Of a stretch of 64,000 nt of DNA, positions 34,527-42,733 are shown piece by piece. The translations under genes were made by a program, and so were the position numbers. The notes below the pieces were generated by a model. That model did not search any database, was not told where the DNA came from, and was given only the letters and a program-made list of their open reading frames with translations. This DNA is from CALSMU01 sp965230225 (lineage in GTDB: Bacteria; Bacteroidota; Bacteroidia; Flavobacteriales_D; Parvicellaceae). The stretch covers positions 310,001-374,000 of the forward strand of contig CBDDKM010000005.1 of NCBI GenBank assembly GCA_965230225.1, written 5' to 3'. The first letter of the stretch is position 1, and every line of letters starts with the position of its first letter.

Positions 34527-36923
34527 ATGAAAAAATCAATTTTATTCTTCTTTTTATTGTGTTTGTTTGGGGGATATCAAGCGCAACAATTATTACCTAC
34601 AAATGTTAATGCTAACTTTCAGCCATTGGAAAACAATGGGGCTGTATTAATGAATAAAACCACAGCTTGTGGTCCGGATTCATTGCTTTATGCTTTGGCA
34701 AAAGCAACGGGAACTCCGATGCTAAACATCAATAATACTACTTCGGCAACCGCGTTGTGTCAGTACTTTGATTGTCCACAGCCAATAACCATTGAAGGAG
34801 CTACTTTTTATGGTTATAAATTGGATGCGACTGGTGGAACGACCTTAAATGCAACAGTTGAGGTTTATATAGCCGGAACGGATTCTATGCCTACCGGAGC
34901 ACCATTAATTACCACAAATATTGCTATTGATACCAATTTTTATTTAGGAAATTTGACCAACCTGGCAAAGCATGTTCCTTTTACCCCTACTACCTTAACT
35001 CAGCCATACGTTGTAGTGGTAGCAAACAATTCTGCCAATGGAATGGGAATTGCCTGTAATGATTATGCCGTTGGAGATGGGCAAACAGAATGGCTATCTT
35101 CTGTAGATATTTCGGGAACCTGGATGAGAAGTTATTCGATAAATGTTGGAGGTGATATATTTGATTCAGATATATTGATTGAGCCACATGTAACTTACGA
35201 TATCACGGCTGGATTTACACAATCCCCGTCTTGTTTGGTTTTTACCGGAACTGGTACCTGGACCAATGGATCTTCTCCTGTACTTACTAATAGGATGTAT
35301 AGTTACGCTGCTTTTTTAGGAGCAGAATCTACCCAGTTTACCTGGAATTATGGTGACGGTTCTGCGACGGAAAATATAGTAGACGGAACCCATGCTTATA
35401 CCGGAATGGGACCATGGAATGTAACATTAACCGATACTATTTTTGGTTGGACCACCAATTGTACAGATCAGGTATCAGCTAGTACAGGAGATTTGTCTTT
35501 AGCAGATTTTACTTATAGTTCTAATGCATTGGTAACCAACTTTACGGATGTAACAGTAGGTTTTCCAATTAGTTACCTGTGGGATTTTGGTGATGGAAAT
35601 ACATCTACCCAGCAACATCCAACGCATACTTATGCAGCAGCTGGAACCTATACGGTTTGTTTAACAGTTAGTGATACTTGTGGGGCTGATTCATCTTGTC
35701 AATCTGTTACTGTTTCCAATTGTATAGCACCAACAGGTCAGTACACCTATACGGATAACCAATTAACAGTAACTTACACTGATCAATCGACTGATTCTCC
35801 AACGAGCTGGTTGTGGGATTTTGGAGATGGGAATACTTCTACTCAACAAAACCCTACTCACACTTATGCTGCTGCAGGAACTTATACTGTGTGTTTACTT
35901 GTTAGTAATAGCTGTGGAGCAGATACTGTTTGTAATGCAATAACCATAAATAATTGTACAACACCAACTGCTCAATACACTTATACAGATAACTTACTAA
36001 CGGTTACATATACTGACCAATCGATCGATTCTCCAACAAATTGGTTGTGGGATTTTGGAGACGGGAACACCTCTACTCAACAGAATCCAACCCACACTTA
36101 TGCCGCAGCTGGAACTTATACCGTTTGTTTAACAGCATACAATAGTTGTGGAGCGGATTCATCGTGCAGTTCAGTAACAGCGTCGAGTTGTATTACTCCC
36201 GTTGCGGATTTCACTTTTACGGACAACATGTTTACAGTTGATTATACCGATCAGAGTACCAATACACCTACCTCATGGTTGTGGGATTTTGGAGACGGAA
36301 ATACCTCTACTCAACAAAACCCAACTCACACTTATGCTAACGTTGGAACCTATACAGTTTGTCTAACAGCAACTAACGCTTGTGGGTCAGATAGTTCTTG
36401 TACGAGCGTAGCCATTACTTGTGTATCACCAACGGCAGATTTTACTTTTACCGAAAATGGAGGAACTGTTGTGTTTACTGATAATTCTGCAGACAACCCA
36501 ACATCATGGTTATGGGATTTAGGAGATGGAAACACTTCTACACAACAAAATCCAACGCATACTTACACAAGTGCAGGTGCATTTACGGTATGTTTAATTG
36601 CTACAAATAATTGCGGAACTGATTCTACTTGTATGGTGGTTAACTCTACTGTTGGAATTAATGATGTTAATCTGGAAGAAATAGTTTCTGTTTATCCTAA
36701 CCCGGCCAGCGATCAGGTTCAAATTAGTATTGATCCGGTTAATGGGAGTACTTTGGTAAGTGTAACTTTAAAAAATGAATTAGGACAAATTCTGGAAACC
36801 AGAAAAGGTAATTTAGAAACTCTTGTACAGTTGGATGTAACTGGATTATCAGGAGGAGTATATTACGTAGAAATTGCTTTCGAAAATGGAATGGTTACCA
36901 GACCGATTCAGGTGATTAAATAG
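34527..36923 (+). CDS. Secreted PKD-repeat protein with T9SS type A sorting domain
   Basis: The ATG at 34527 (MKKSILFFFLLCLFGGYQAQ) starts a signal peptide and is preferred over the one 36 bases upstream; 798 residues. The N-terminal about 240 residues form a beta-rich domain with DCPQPITIEGATFYGYK. A PKD-like region (FTWNYGDGSATENIVDG) follows, then five tandem PKD domains of 78 residues (WLWDFGDGNTSTQQNPTHTY). The C-terminus is a type A sorting domain (VSVYPNPASDQVQISID ... GGVYYVEIAFENGMVTRPIQVIK). The protein is probably surface-attached or released; PKD domains often mediate protein or polysaccharide contacts. Confidence 0.9.
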   Translation: MKKSILFFFLLCLFGGYQAQQLLPTNVNANFQPLENNGAVLMNKTTACGPDSLLYALAKATGTPMLNINNTTSATALCQYFDCPQPITIEGATFYGYKLDATGGTTLNATVEVYIAGTDSMPTGAPLITTNIAIDTNFYLGNLTNLAKHVPFTPTTLTQPYVVVVANNSANGMGIACNDYAVGDGQTEWLSSVDISGTWMRSYSINVGGDIFDSDILIEPHVTYDITAGFTQSPSCLVFTGTGTWTNGSSPVLTNRMYSYAAFLGAESTQFTWNYGDGSATENIVDGTHAYTGMGPWNVTLTDTIFGWTTNCTDQVSASTGDLSLADFTYSSNALVTNFTDVTVGFPISYLWDFGDGNTSTQQHPTHTYAAAGTYTVCLTVSDTCGADSSCQSVTVSNCIAPTGQYTYTDNQLTVTYTDQSTDSPTSWLWDFGDGNTSTQQNPTHTYAAAGTYTVCLLVSNSCGADTVCNAITINNCTTPTAQYTYTDNLLTVTYTDQSIDSPTNWLWDFGDGNTSTQQNPTHTYAAAGTYTVCLTAYNSCGADSSCSSVTASSCITPVADFTFTDNMFTVDYTDQSTNTPTSWLWDFGDGNTSTQQNPTHTYANVGTYTVCLTATNACGSDSSCTSVAITCVSPTADFTFTENGGTVVFTDNSADNPTSWLWDLGDGNTSTQQNPTHTYTSAGAFTVCLIATNNCGTDSTCMVVNSTVGINDVNLEEIVSVYPNPASDQVQISIDPVNGSTLVSVTLKNELGQILETRKGNLETLVQLDVTGLSGGVYYVEIAFENGMVTRPIQVIK
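35500..36640 (+). repeat. Five tandem PKD-domain repeats of about 234 bp
   Basis: The codons for WDFGDGNTSTQQ recur near 35580, 35813, 36047, 36281 and 36515, a constant spacing of 234 bases. The last copy has LGDGN instead of FGDGN. Core nucleotide sequence is highly conserved and the outer strands vary, as expected from serial in-frame duplication. Confidence 0.85.
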
Positions 36924-36945
36924 TATAGAAATATTTTATGGATTG

Positions 36946-36972
36946 AAGGCTGCCTTATGGGTGGCCTTTTTT
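36946..36972 (+). terminator. Terminator after the PKD protein gene
   Basis: AAGGCTGCC pairs with GGTGGCCTT (two G-U pairs) around the loop TTATG and is followed by a run of T. Confidence 0.7.
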
Positions 36973-37016
36973 CTTTTCTCAAATTCCATATCTTTAGAGT
37001 AAATCACCATTTCAAT

Positions 37017-37721
37017 ATGAAGAGCTATTTAGTACTATTGCTTCCGGTATTCTTATTTTATGCTTGTGCAGAAGATAAAGAAGGTACCAATGATCCATTG
37101 TGTAATTGTTATCGATTTGAGCATAAAAAAATCAGATTGGATTACGATGAGGAACTTAAGAAGGGGTTGGAAAGTTTACAGCAAGTTGCTCCTGAGTTAA
37201 GTGATTTGGATTTGGAAAATTACAAATTGCTAATTACTCATCTACAAAACAACCCGGATCAAAATTTAGATAGTATTGTGTTTCCTGATAGGGAAGGTGG
37301 CGGATTGAATTATGATTTATTGATGCACTGTGTTCAGGATCAGCTGAAAAGAAATACCAATGTAAAGGATAGAGTAGAGGAATTAGATGAGATTGTCTAT
37401 TTCTACTCGAGTGATTATACTGAGGAAGAGTGGATGGAATACCTGGAAGGGGTGAAAAAGTCCATCAGTAGGATATCTGGAATGGATGCCTGGATGAAGC
37501 CATTTTTGATGCGTGGGATGATCAATTTAGTGGAAGAGAAAAAGGAAATGGATTTGTTTAATGAAATCTGGGGTATGGAAGAAATTGAAGAAGTGATGGA
37601 GGAGGTAGAAGAGGAGTTTGAAGAATTACCACCACCGCCACCACCTCCTGTAGCACCGATAGAAATTGAAATTGTAGAGGAGGATGATGAAGAGGAAGTG
37701 GAAGTAATAGATTGGCAATAA
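37017..37721 (+). CDS. Acidic lipoprotein with polyproline C-terminus
   Basis: The ATG at 37017 (MKSYLVLLLPVFLFYACAED) begins a signal peptide ending in a lipobox-like YAC, so the upstream frame is not used. About 234 residues, helical and very acidic. Near the C-terminus is an uninterrupted proline run (EELPPPPPPPVAPIE) followed by a Glu/Asp-rich tail (EIVEEDDEEEVEVIDWQ). No family recognised. The stop overlaps the start of the next gene by one base (TAATG), implying coupling. Confidence 0.75.
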   Translation: MKSYLVLLLPVFLFYACAEDKEGTNDPLCNCYRFEHKKIRLDYDEELKKGLESLQQVAPELSDLDLENYKLLITHLQNNPDQNLDSIVFPDREGGGLNYDLLMHCVQDQLKRNTNVKDRVEELDEIVYFYSSDYTEEEWMEYLEGVKKSISRISGMDAWMKPFLMRGMINLVEEKKEMDLFNEIWGMEEIEEVMEEVEEEFEELPPPPPPPVAPIEIEIVEEDDEEEVEVIDWQ

Positions 37722-38101
37722 TGGTATTTAGATATGCCAGGCATACCAATAACCTGGAAAAAATAAAGGTGTTTTACACTAATGTGCTTCAATTGGAGTT
37801 AATTGGGAGTTTCGAAGAACATGAGGGGTACAATGGATTTTTTTTAGGGAAAACCGGAGAGGATTGGCACCTGGAATTTACAGCTACCGAAGAATTGGTT
37901 AAACATCAGTTTAATGAAGATGATTTGTTGGTGTTTTATCCAAAAACAAAGAAAGAATATCAATCTATCGTAGCAAGTATTCAGAAACAGGGAGTGTCCA
38001 CTTTAGAAGCTAAAAACCCTTATTGGAACCGACATGGTGTATTGGTGAAAGATCCTGATGGGATGGGGGTTGTGATTTCTGATCTAAAAATTGAGAAATA
38101 A
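37721..38101 (+). CDS. VOC (glyoxalase/bleomycin-resistance) family protein
   Basis: 126 residues from the ATG at 37721. The fold pattern is VOC-like: an N-terminal beta-alpha-beta (YARHTNNLEKIKVFYTNVLQL), a strand with HLEFTATEE carrying a likely metal ligand, and a C-terminal repeat ending in the typical VKDPDGMGVVISDL. Family members are lactoylglutathione lyases, dioxygenases or binding proteins; which one applies here is not clear. It overlaps the lipoprotein stop by one base and ends at a bidirectional terminator shared with the benzoyl-CoA cluster. Confidence 0.8.
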   Translation: MVFRYARHTNNLEKIKVFYTNVLQLELIGSFEEHEGYNGFFLGKTGEDWHLEFTATEELVKHQFNEDDLLVFYPKTKKEYQSIVASIQKQGVSTLEAKNPYWNRHGVLVKDPDGMGVVISDLKIEK

Positions 38102-38102
38102 A

Positions 38103-38126
38103 AAAGCCGAACAAATGTCCGGCTTT
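38103..38126. terminator. Bidirectional terminator between the VOC gene and the benzoyl-CoA cluster
   Basis: AAAGCCG (38103-38109) pairs with CGGCTTT (38120-38126). It marks the 3' end of the large minus-strand cluster. Confidence 0.7.
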
Positions 38127-38152
38127 CTGGTTTTATATATTCCTTGCAAAAT

Positions 38153-38407
38153 TTAGCTCCATCTTCCTAAATTGGGAAGAATGGATTTGGCCATGTCTTC
38201 TGCAGAAGTTTTCTTCATCCCTCCTCTTACAGCAGCCTCAACACATTGTTCGATCTTTTCCTCAAGGGTATTACAGCCATCCACAAAGTTTCCTTTGTCG
38301 TAGCAATAATTGCAATATTCCGTATTGATAGAACCATCAGCATTGGTACTGTGATAATCGGGGTTATCTAAAGGCATTCCGCAACTCTGACAAATTTTCT
38401 TTTCCAT
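38153..38407 (-). CDS. Small zinc-ribbon domain protein
   Basis: 84 residues. Four-cysteine pattern CQSCGMPLDNPDYHSTNADG then EYCNYCYDKGNFVDGC, which is the putative zinc-ribbon family of small proteins (ligands Cys6, Cys9 and two later cysteines), followed by a helical tail (EEKIEQCVEAAVRGGMKKTSA). Such proteins are often stand-alone metal-binding or regulatory factors; no enzymatic role is known. It begins nine bases after dch and is the last gene of the cluster, so it is probably co-transcribed with the benzoyl-CoA genes. Any role in that pathway is unproven. Confidence 0.75.
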   Translation of the reverse strand: MEKKICQSCGMPLDNPDYHSTNADGSINTEYCNYCYDKGNFVDGCNTLEEKIEQCVEAAVRGGMKKTSAEDMAKSILPNLGRWS

Positions 38408-38416
38408 GCTACAATT

Positions 38417-39190
38417 TTAGCAATTTTCCCAAACAGGGGCACGTTTTTCAAGGAAAGAATTGATTCCTTCATTGGCATCGTTTGTTTCCATTAACTGGTT
38501 AACATACATGTACTCTAGCATTGGAAGCTTGTTTTGCATGATGTAGTTAAAGGTGGTTCTGGCCGATTTTACCCCAAATTTAAGAGACGAAGCACTTTTT
38601 GGAACAATGTATCTTTCAATCCATTCATTAGCTCCTTCGTTTAGAGCACCCTGATCTTCGTATACTTTGTTCAATAAACCGATTCTCTCTCCTTCTTCCG
38701 CTTTTACATTGCGCCCGGTAAGTAGAATTTCTTCTGCTCTGGCATTACCAATTTTTAGTGGTAGCATAATGGATGCCGGAGGTGGAAATACTCCTAAAAC
38801 AATCTCGGGCTGACCCAGTACGGCAGTTTTATCTGCAAAAATGAAGTTGCAGAATAAAGCTAGTTCCATACCTCCACCTAAGCACTGACCAGACACTTTT
38901 GCCATGGTTGGTATACCAAGGTCAATTAGTGTGGTGAAGATTTTATGAAACGTCTGAATCATTGCTTCAGCAAACTCTTTGGTGTGTTCCTGAACACTTG
39001 CTCCAAATGAGAAATGCTTTCCTGCCCCCTGAAAGGTGATCAGTTTGATGTTTTTGTTGTTTCTGAATTCTTCAAAAAGATCCAGCATCTCCAACATCAT
39101 GATGTTGTCCAGCACATTTCCCTTGCCATCATCCAGAATGATGTTGGCAACGGAATTATTGTGCGTATAATTAACCTTTAATTTTTCCAT
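38417..39190 (-). CDS. dch: Cyclohexa-1,5-diene-1-carbonyl-CoA hydratase
   Basis: 257 residues, the usual size for Dch/BadK-type hydratases of the crotonase superfamily. It contains HFSFGASVQEHTKEFAEAM, QCLGGGMELALFC (oxyanion hole and first catalytic Glu region) and GQPEIVLGVFPPPASIMLPL, a combination characteristic of dienoyl-CoA hydratases rather than ordinary enoyl-CoA hydratases. It would add water to the product of benzoyl-CoA reductase, giving 6-hydroxycyclohex-1-ene-1-carbonyl-CoA. It sits 11 bases after oah and 9 bases before the zinc-ribbon gene. Adjacent oah and had, plus bcrCBAD further upstream, make the assignment strong. Confidence 0.87.
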   Translation of the reverse strand: MEKLKVNYTHNNSVANIILDDGKGNVLDNIMMLEMLDLFEEFRNNKNIKLITFQGAGKHFSFGASVQEHTKEFAEAMIQTFHKIFTTLIDLGIPTMAKVSGQCLGGGMELALFCNFIFADKTAVLGQPEIVLGVFPPPASIMLPLKIGNARAEEILLTGRNVKAEEGERIGLLNKVYEDQGALNEGANEWIERYIVPKSASSLKFGVKSARTTFNYIMQNKLPMLEYMYVNQLMETNDANEGINSFLEKRAPVWENC

Positions 39191-39201
39191 AATATGGGGT
39201 G

Positions 39202-40305
39202 TTAAGCCTCTACATTGTTGTACTGAGGAGAAATTGCTCTGTGCATATCGTCATTCCATTCTTTTCCTTCTGCCAATCTTTGGCGAAGTTTCACAAAGTT
39301 GATTTCTCTATCGTGTTTAGGCCCTTCGTTGAAAGCTTTGAATCCGGCTTTTGCTTCGGTCATCATGTTAAGTGCTAGCCATTCTCTACTGCTTTCTTTG
39401 TTGGCATCCCAATGTTGTAGTTTTTTCTTACGAACTTCTGTAAGTGATTTAGCAATACAGTTAGGGAAGGTGTGAAGTAATTTAGCAATGGTTCTGTCTA
39501 CTGCCTCATCCAGTTTAGAAAGATCCACTTCTCCTTGTTTTAATAATGCTTTAGCGTTGGCCAGGTCTTCTCCTGTTTTAGGTTGACCGTAAACTATATT
39601 ACCCATGTCGTCGACAAATTTATCCGTGATGACCATAGGGTTAGTAATGAACTCTCCATTTACTTTAAGTGCAGGAGCAATTTCTGTAATTAATCCGATA
39701 AACTTAGCGTGATGCGCAGTCCATTGATCACACAGAGTTAGCGACTGCATGGCTCTCTCAATTCCTACATATAGGTGCAAGAAATCGGTAGAGCCCCCAA
39801 TTGCAGCACTTCCATGTTTTGGCCCTGCTTGCCCGAATCTGGCAAGATCGGAAGCAACGGTAAAGTCACAAGCCATTCCAATTTCTTGTCCTCCGGCAAT
39901 TCTCATTCCGTTTACTCTACAAACAACTGGTTTCTCACATTTTAAAATGGCACTTACCATGTCGTTAAACAATCGCATGTACTGCGAATATTCTTGTGGG
40001 TTACCAGCATAATATTCTGCGTACTCCTTGGTGTTTCCTCCTGTACAGAAAGCTTTGTCGTCTACAGCAGTAAATACTACAGCTACTACGCTTCTATCGT
40101 TAGAAGCTTCGCCAAATGCAAGAATGATTTCTTTTACAGCTTTAGTAGTATATGAATTGTACTGACTTGGGTTATTTAAAATGATCCAGGCATTATACAA
40201 TCCTTCTACAGTTGATCCATCTACATCAACTACCGGTCTTTTTTCGAATAGAATATCGGTGTACTGATATCCTTCTACTATGTTGTGATTTTTTAAATTG
40301 TTCAT
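39202..40305 (-). CDS. oah: 6-oxocyclohex-1-ene-1-carbonyl-CoA hydrolase (ring opening)
   Basis: 367 residues, longer than typical crotonase proteins and close to the known Oah/BamA length (about 375). Signature parts include NPSQYNSYTTKAVKEIILAF, AFCTGGNTKEYAEYYAGNP, CRVNGMRIAGGQEIGMACD and RFGQAGPKHGSAAIGGSTDF. Oah/BamA adds two waters to the cyclic dienoyl-type CoA ester and cleaves the C-C bond to give 3-hydroxypimeloyl-CoA. BamA is widely used as a marker of anaerobic aromatic breakdown, so its presence in a Bacteroidota-type genome is notable. It is 11 bases after had. Confidence 0.92.
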   Translation of the reverse strand: MNNLKNHNIVEGYQYTDILFEKRPVVDVDGSTVEGLYNAWIILNNPSQYNSYTTKAVKEIILAFGEASNDRSVVAVVFTAVDDKAFCTGGNTKEYAEYYAGNPQEYSQYMRLFNDMVSAILKCEKPVVCRVNGMRIAGGQEIGMACDFTVASDLARFGQAGPKHGSAAIGGSTDFLHLYVGIERAMQSLTLCDQWTAHHAKFIGLITEIAPALKVNGEFITNPMVITDKFVDDMGNIVYGQPKTGEDLANAKALLKQGEVDLSKLDEAVDRTIAKLLHTFPNCIAKSLTEVRKKKLQHWDANKESSREWLALNMMTEAKAGFKAFNEGPKHDREINFVKLRQRLAEGKEWNDDMHRAISPQYNNVEA

Positions 40306-40316
40306 AATGATAATGT

Positions 40317-41375
40317 TTAGTTAAAATCCGGTACTAATACCGATCGTTTATCGTATTTGTGTTCCAGTGTATTCTTAAAAACTTCGTTGATGCTAGACAT
40401 TGGGAATGTTTCTACAAATGGTCTGATATCTAGCTTTCCGGTGGCAATAAGGTCAACCACTTCGGGGTATAATTCCGGTTTGCATCCCCATGTTCCAATT
40501 AACTTGGCATCGAACGCCATGAGGTTACTCAATCTAACGTTTAGCTTATCCATCGTAAATCCTACGATGCTTAAGGTTGAGGTAAATGTTAATAGGCTAA
40601 AGGCCAATTCCTGACCAGGTGTGGTACCGGATATTTCGAATATTTTCCAACCAAATTTGGAAGCTCCTAGTTCTTTAGCAATTTCTTTTACTTTCTTTTT
40701 TACTTCTCGATTGTCGAGCCCTTTACTGTTTAATGTCGCATCTACTCCGTGCGATTTTGCCTGAGCAAGTTTTTCGTCGTTGATATCGATGGCCAGAACT
40801 TTAGCTCCCATTATTTTAGCAATAAGAGCCCCATAAACACCAACTCCTCCAACGCCAATTACTATGGCTAAATCTCCTTCTTCCAGTTCCGATTTTTTCA
40901 TTACCTGATAAGGAGTGGAAATGGCATCGGCGATTACCGAAAGTTGTTCCAAAGAGTATTTTTCCAGTACGGAATCCGGTATTGGACACAGGTATTGGTG
41001 TGGTACCACAATGTGAGAGGCAAATCCGCCATGGAAATCATTGCCAGGCATTAGTTGATTCTGGCACATGTTACTTCTACCTTTATTGCATAGTTCGCAA
41101 TTACCGCAAGGTAAAACCGCGGGTATAATTACATTTTTGCCTACTAAATGGTCAGGTCCATCTGTTACCACTCCGCTAATTTCATGTCCTAGAGTTAGTG
41201 GCATTTCTTTTTTGGTTCTAACCCCATCATGCCAGAAGCTTAGGTCGGTATGGCATACTCCACAACCGGCTATTTTAACGATGGCCTCATGTTCTTCAAT
41301 AGAAGGCAGCTCAGACTGAACGAGGGTGAATTCCTTTTTCAGTTCAGTCATTTGCCATTGTTTTAATTCACTCAT
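40317..41375 (-). CDS. had: 6-hydroxycyclohex-1-ene-1-carbonyl-CoA dehydrogenase
   Basis: 352 residues, a zinc-dependent medium-chain alcohol dehydrogenase. The catalytic zinc site is in GCGVCHTDLSFWHDG and GHEISGVV; the structural zinc lobe is in CGNCELCNKGRSNMC (four cysteines); the NAD-binding glycines are in VIGVGGVGVYGALIAK. In this context it oxidises the Dch product to 6-oxocyclohex-1-ene-1-carbonyl-CoA. The had-oah-dch neighbourhood matches the known set of benzoyl-CoA pathway genes in Thauera-type bacteria. An ordinary alcohol dehydrogenase is the alternative, but the context makes that unlikely. Confidence 0.87.
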   Translation of the reverse strand: MSELKQWQMTELKKEFTLVQSELPSIEEHEAIVKIAGCGVCHTDLSFWHDGVRTKKEMPLTLGHEISGVVTDGPDHLVGKNVIIPAVLPCGNCELCNKGRSNMCQNQLMPGNDFHGGFASHIVVPHQYLCPIPDSVLEKYSLEQLSVIADAISTPYQVMKKSELEEGDLAIVIGVGGVGVYGALIAKIMGAKVLAIDINDEKLAQAKSHGVDATLNSKGLDNREVKKKVKEIAKELGASKFGWKIFEISGTTPGQELAFSLLTFTSTLSIVGFTMDKLNVRLSNLMAFDAKLIGTWGCKPELYPEVVDLIATGKLDIRPFVETFPMSSINEVFKNTLEHKYDKRSVLVPDFN

Positions 41376-41404
41376 ATTATGTTGCTTTTAGCTAATTAGT
41401 CTAT

Positions 41405-42664
41405 TTACAAATTGCAGTTCTCGAATAGTACTGCTGTACCTTGTCCTCCTCCTATACATGCTGAGGCAATTCCATATCGTACCCCTCTGATGTTCATTTC
41501 TCTGGAAAGAGTTAAGGCTATTCTGGTTCCTGTTGCAGCAAGCGGGTGTCCTAATGCGATAGCACCTCCATTTACATTACAGATGTCTCTGTTTAGTCCT
41601 AGTTCTTTTTCGCAACCAAGGAACTGAGCTGCAAAGGCTTCGTTGATCTCAATTAGCCCTATATCGTCTAATGTAAGTCCGGCCATTTCCAAAACTAGTC
41701 TGATGGATGGAACAGGTCCTAGTCCCATTACTTTTGGGTCCAAGGCACTGGTAGCTGAGGCCACTACTCGGGTTAATGGTTTAAGTCCTTTTTCATCTAC
41801 TACATTTTTATGGGCAATAACTACCGAAGCTGCCCCATCTACAATACCACTGGAATTAGCAGCTGTTTGAACTCCGTCTCTGGCAAATACACTTGGTAAT
41901 TTAGCCATGGCTTCTAAATCTGCAGGTCGAACGTTTTCGTCGGTAGTAAAATCAACTACTTTTCTAGGTAGTCTTACTTTTCTTGGATTTAGTCCTTCCA
42001 CTTCGAAAACGGTAGAGTTCATGGGTACAATTTCATCGTCAAAAAAGCCTCTTTCTTTTGCTGCTAAGTATTTATCGATGGATTGCTTTGCGAATATATT
42101 CGCCTCCTCTTTGGTAATGTTGTGTTTGGTGGCAACGTTTTCTGCTGTACATCCCATAGGAACGGCAGCCGTATCGTTCAATGCTTCCCAAAGCATGTCT
42201 TTAAAATCAATTCTTCCAAGAGCATATCCCATTCTGTTTCCAAAACTAACGGTAGGCGATAGTGTCATGTTTTCGGTACCTCCACATAGGGTGGTACCTG
42301 CTTTACCCAGGCTAATTTGTTCTGCTCCTGCAATGATGGTTTCGAAACCGGAACCGCAAATACGTTGAAGCATAACCGCTGGAACTCCTTCGGGTATTCC
42401 GGCATAAAGACCGATGTGTCTTGGTAAAAAGTAAGAGTCGGCAGAGCTTTGACCAATGTTGGCATACATTAACTGATCAACATCTTCCGGCGAAATGCCT
42501 GATTTTTCTATGGCTCCTTTAGTGGCGGCAATTCCTAAATCGGTTGGAGAAACATTCCCTAATGATCCGCATAGTTTACCAAATGCAGTTCTAGCTCCAT
42601 TCACCAAATAGATATCGTCGTATGCTATTCCAAATCCTTTTTTCTTGTCGTGAAATCCCTTCAT
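41405..42664 (-). CDS. Thiolase (acetyl-CoA acyltransferase)
   Basis: Start set at the ATG at 42664 (MKGFHDKKKGFGIAYDDI); the longer frame begins at a TTG only 18 bases from the FNR-like box. About 419 residues. Catalytic residues: nucleophilic Cys in MLQRICGSGFE, His in GGAIALGHPLAATG, and second Cys in SACIGGGQG. It would cleave 3-oxopimeloyl-CoA to glutaryl-CoA and acetyl-CoA, and, in the proposed upper route, 3-oxo-3-phenylpropionyl-CoA to benzoyl-CoA and acetyl-CoA. The 36-base (or about 69-base) gap from the aminotransferase, with a regulatory palindrome in it, suggests it starts a second transcription unit. Confidence 0.88.
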   Translation of the reverse strand: MKGFHDKKKGFGIAYDDIYLVNGARTAFGKLCGSLGNVSPTDLGIAATKGAIEKSGISPEDVDQLMYANIGQSSADSYFLPRHIGLYAGIPEGVPAVMLQRICGSGFETIIAGAEQISLGKAGTTLCGGTENMTLSPTVSFGNRMGYALGRIDFKDMLWEALNDTAAVPMGCTAENVATKHNITKEEANIFAKQSIDKYLAAKERGFFDDEIVPMNSTVFEVEGLNPRKVRLPRKVVDFTTDENVRPADLEAMAKLPSVFARDGVQTAANSSGIVDGAASVVIAHKNVVDEKGLKPLTRVVASATSALDPKVMGLGPVPSIRLVLEMAGLTLDDIGLIEINEAFAAQFLGCEKELGLNRDICNVNGGAIALGHPLAATGTRIALTLSREMNIRGVRYGIASACIGGGQGTAVLFENCNL

Positions 42665-42714
42665 AATCTCTAATGTCTTTTTGCGAAGAACGGCCAATAT
42701 GAATCAAAATGAAA

Positions 42715-42726
42715 TGATCCAGATCA
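42715..42726. promoter_or_regulatory. FNR-like palindrome between aminotransferase and thiolase genes
   Basis: TGATCCAGATCA (42715-42726) is TGAT-N4-ATCA, the inner part of an FNR/Crp-type box. Read on the coding strand it is TGATCTGGATCA, identical to the 12-base core of the site upstream of bcrC. Its centre is about 56 bases before the thiolase ATG at 42664. A transcription start about 41 bases from the centre (class II geometry) would fall about 15 bases before that ATG; no clear -7 element is seen there. Confidence 0.6.
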
Positions 42727-42733
42727 GTGTGTT

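Noticed and set aside
38417..40305. Reading dch and oah as ordinary enoyl-CoA hydratases of fatty-acid oxidation
   Set aside because: FSFGASVQEH and the long Oah-type sequence, together with had and bcrCBAD, favour the benzoyl-CoA pathway.
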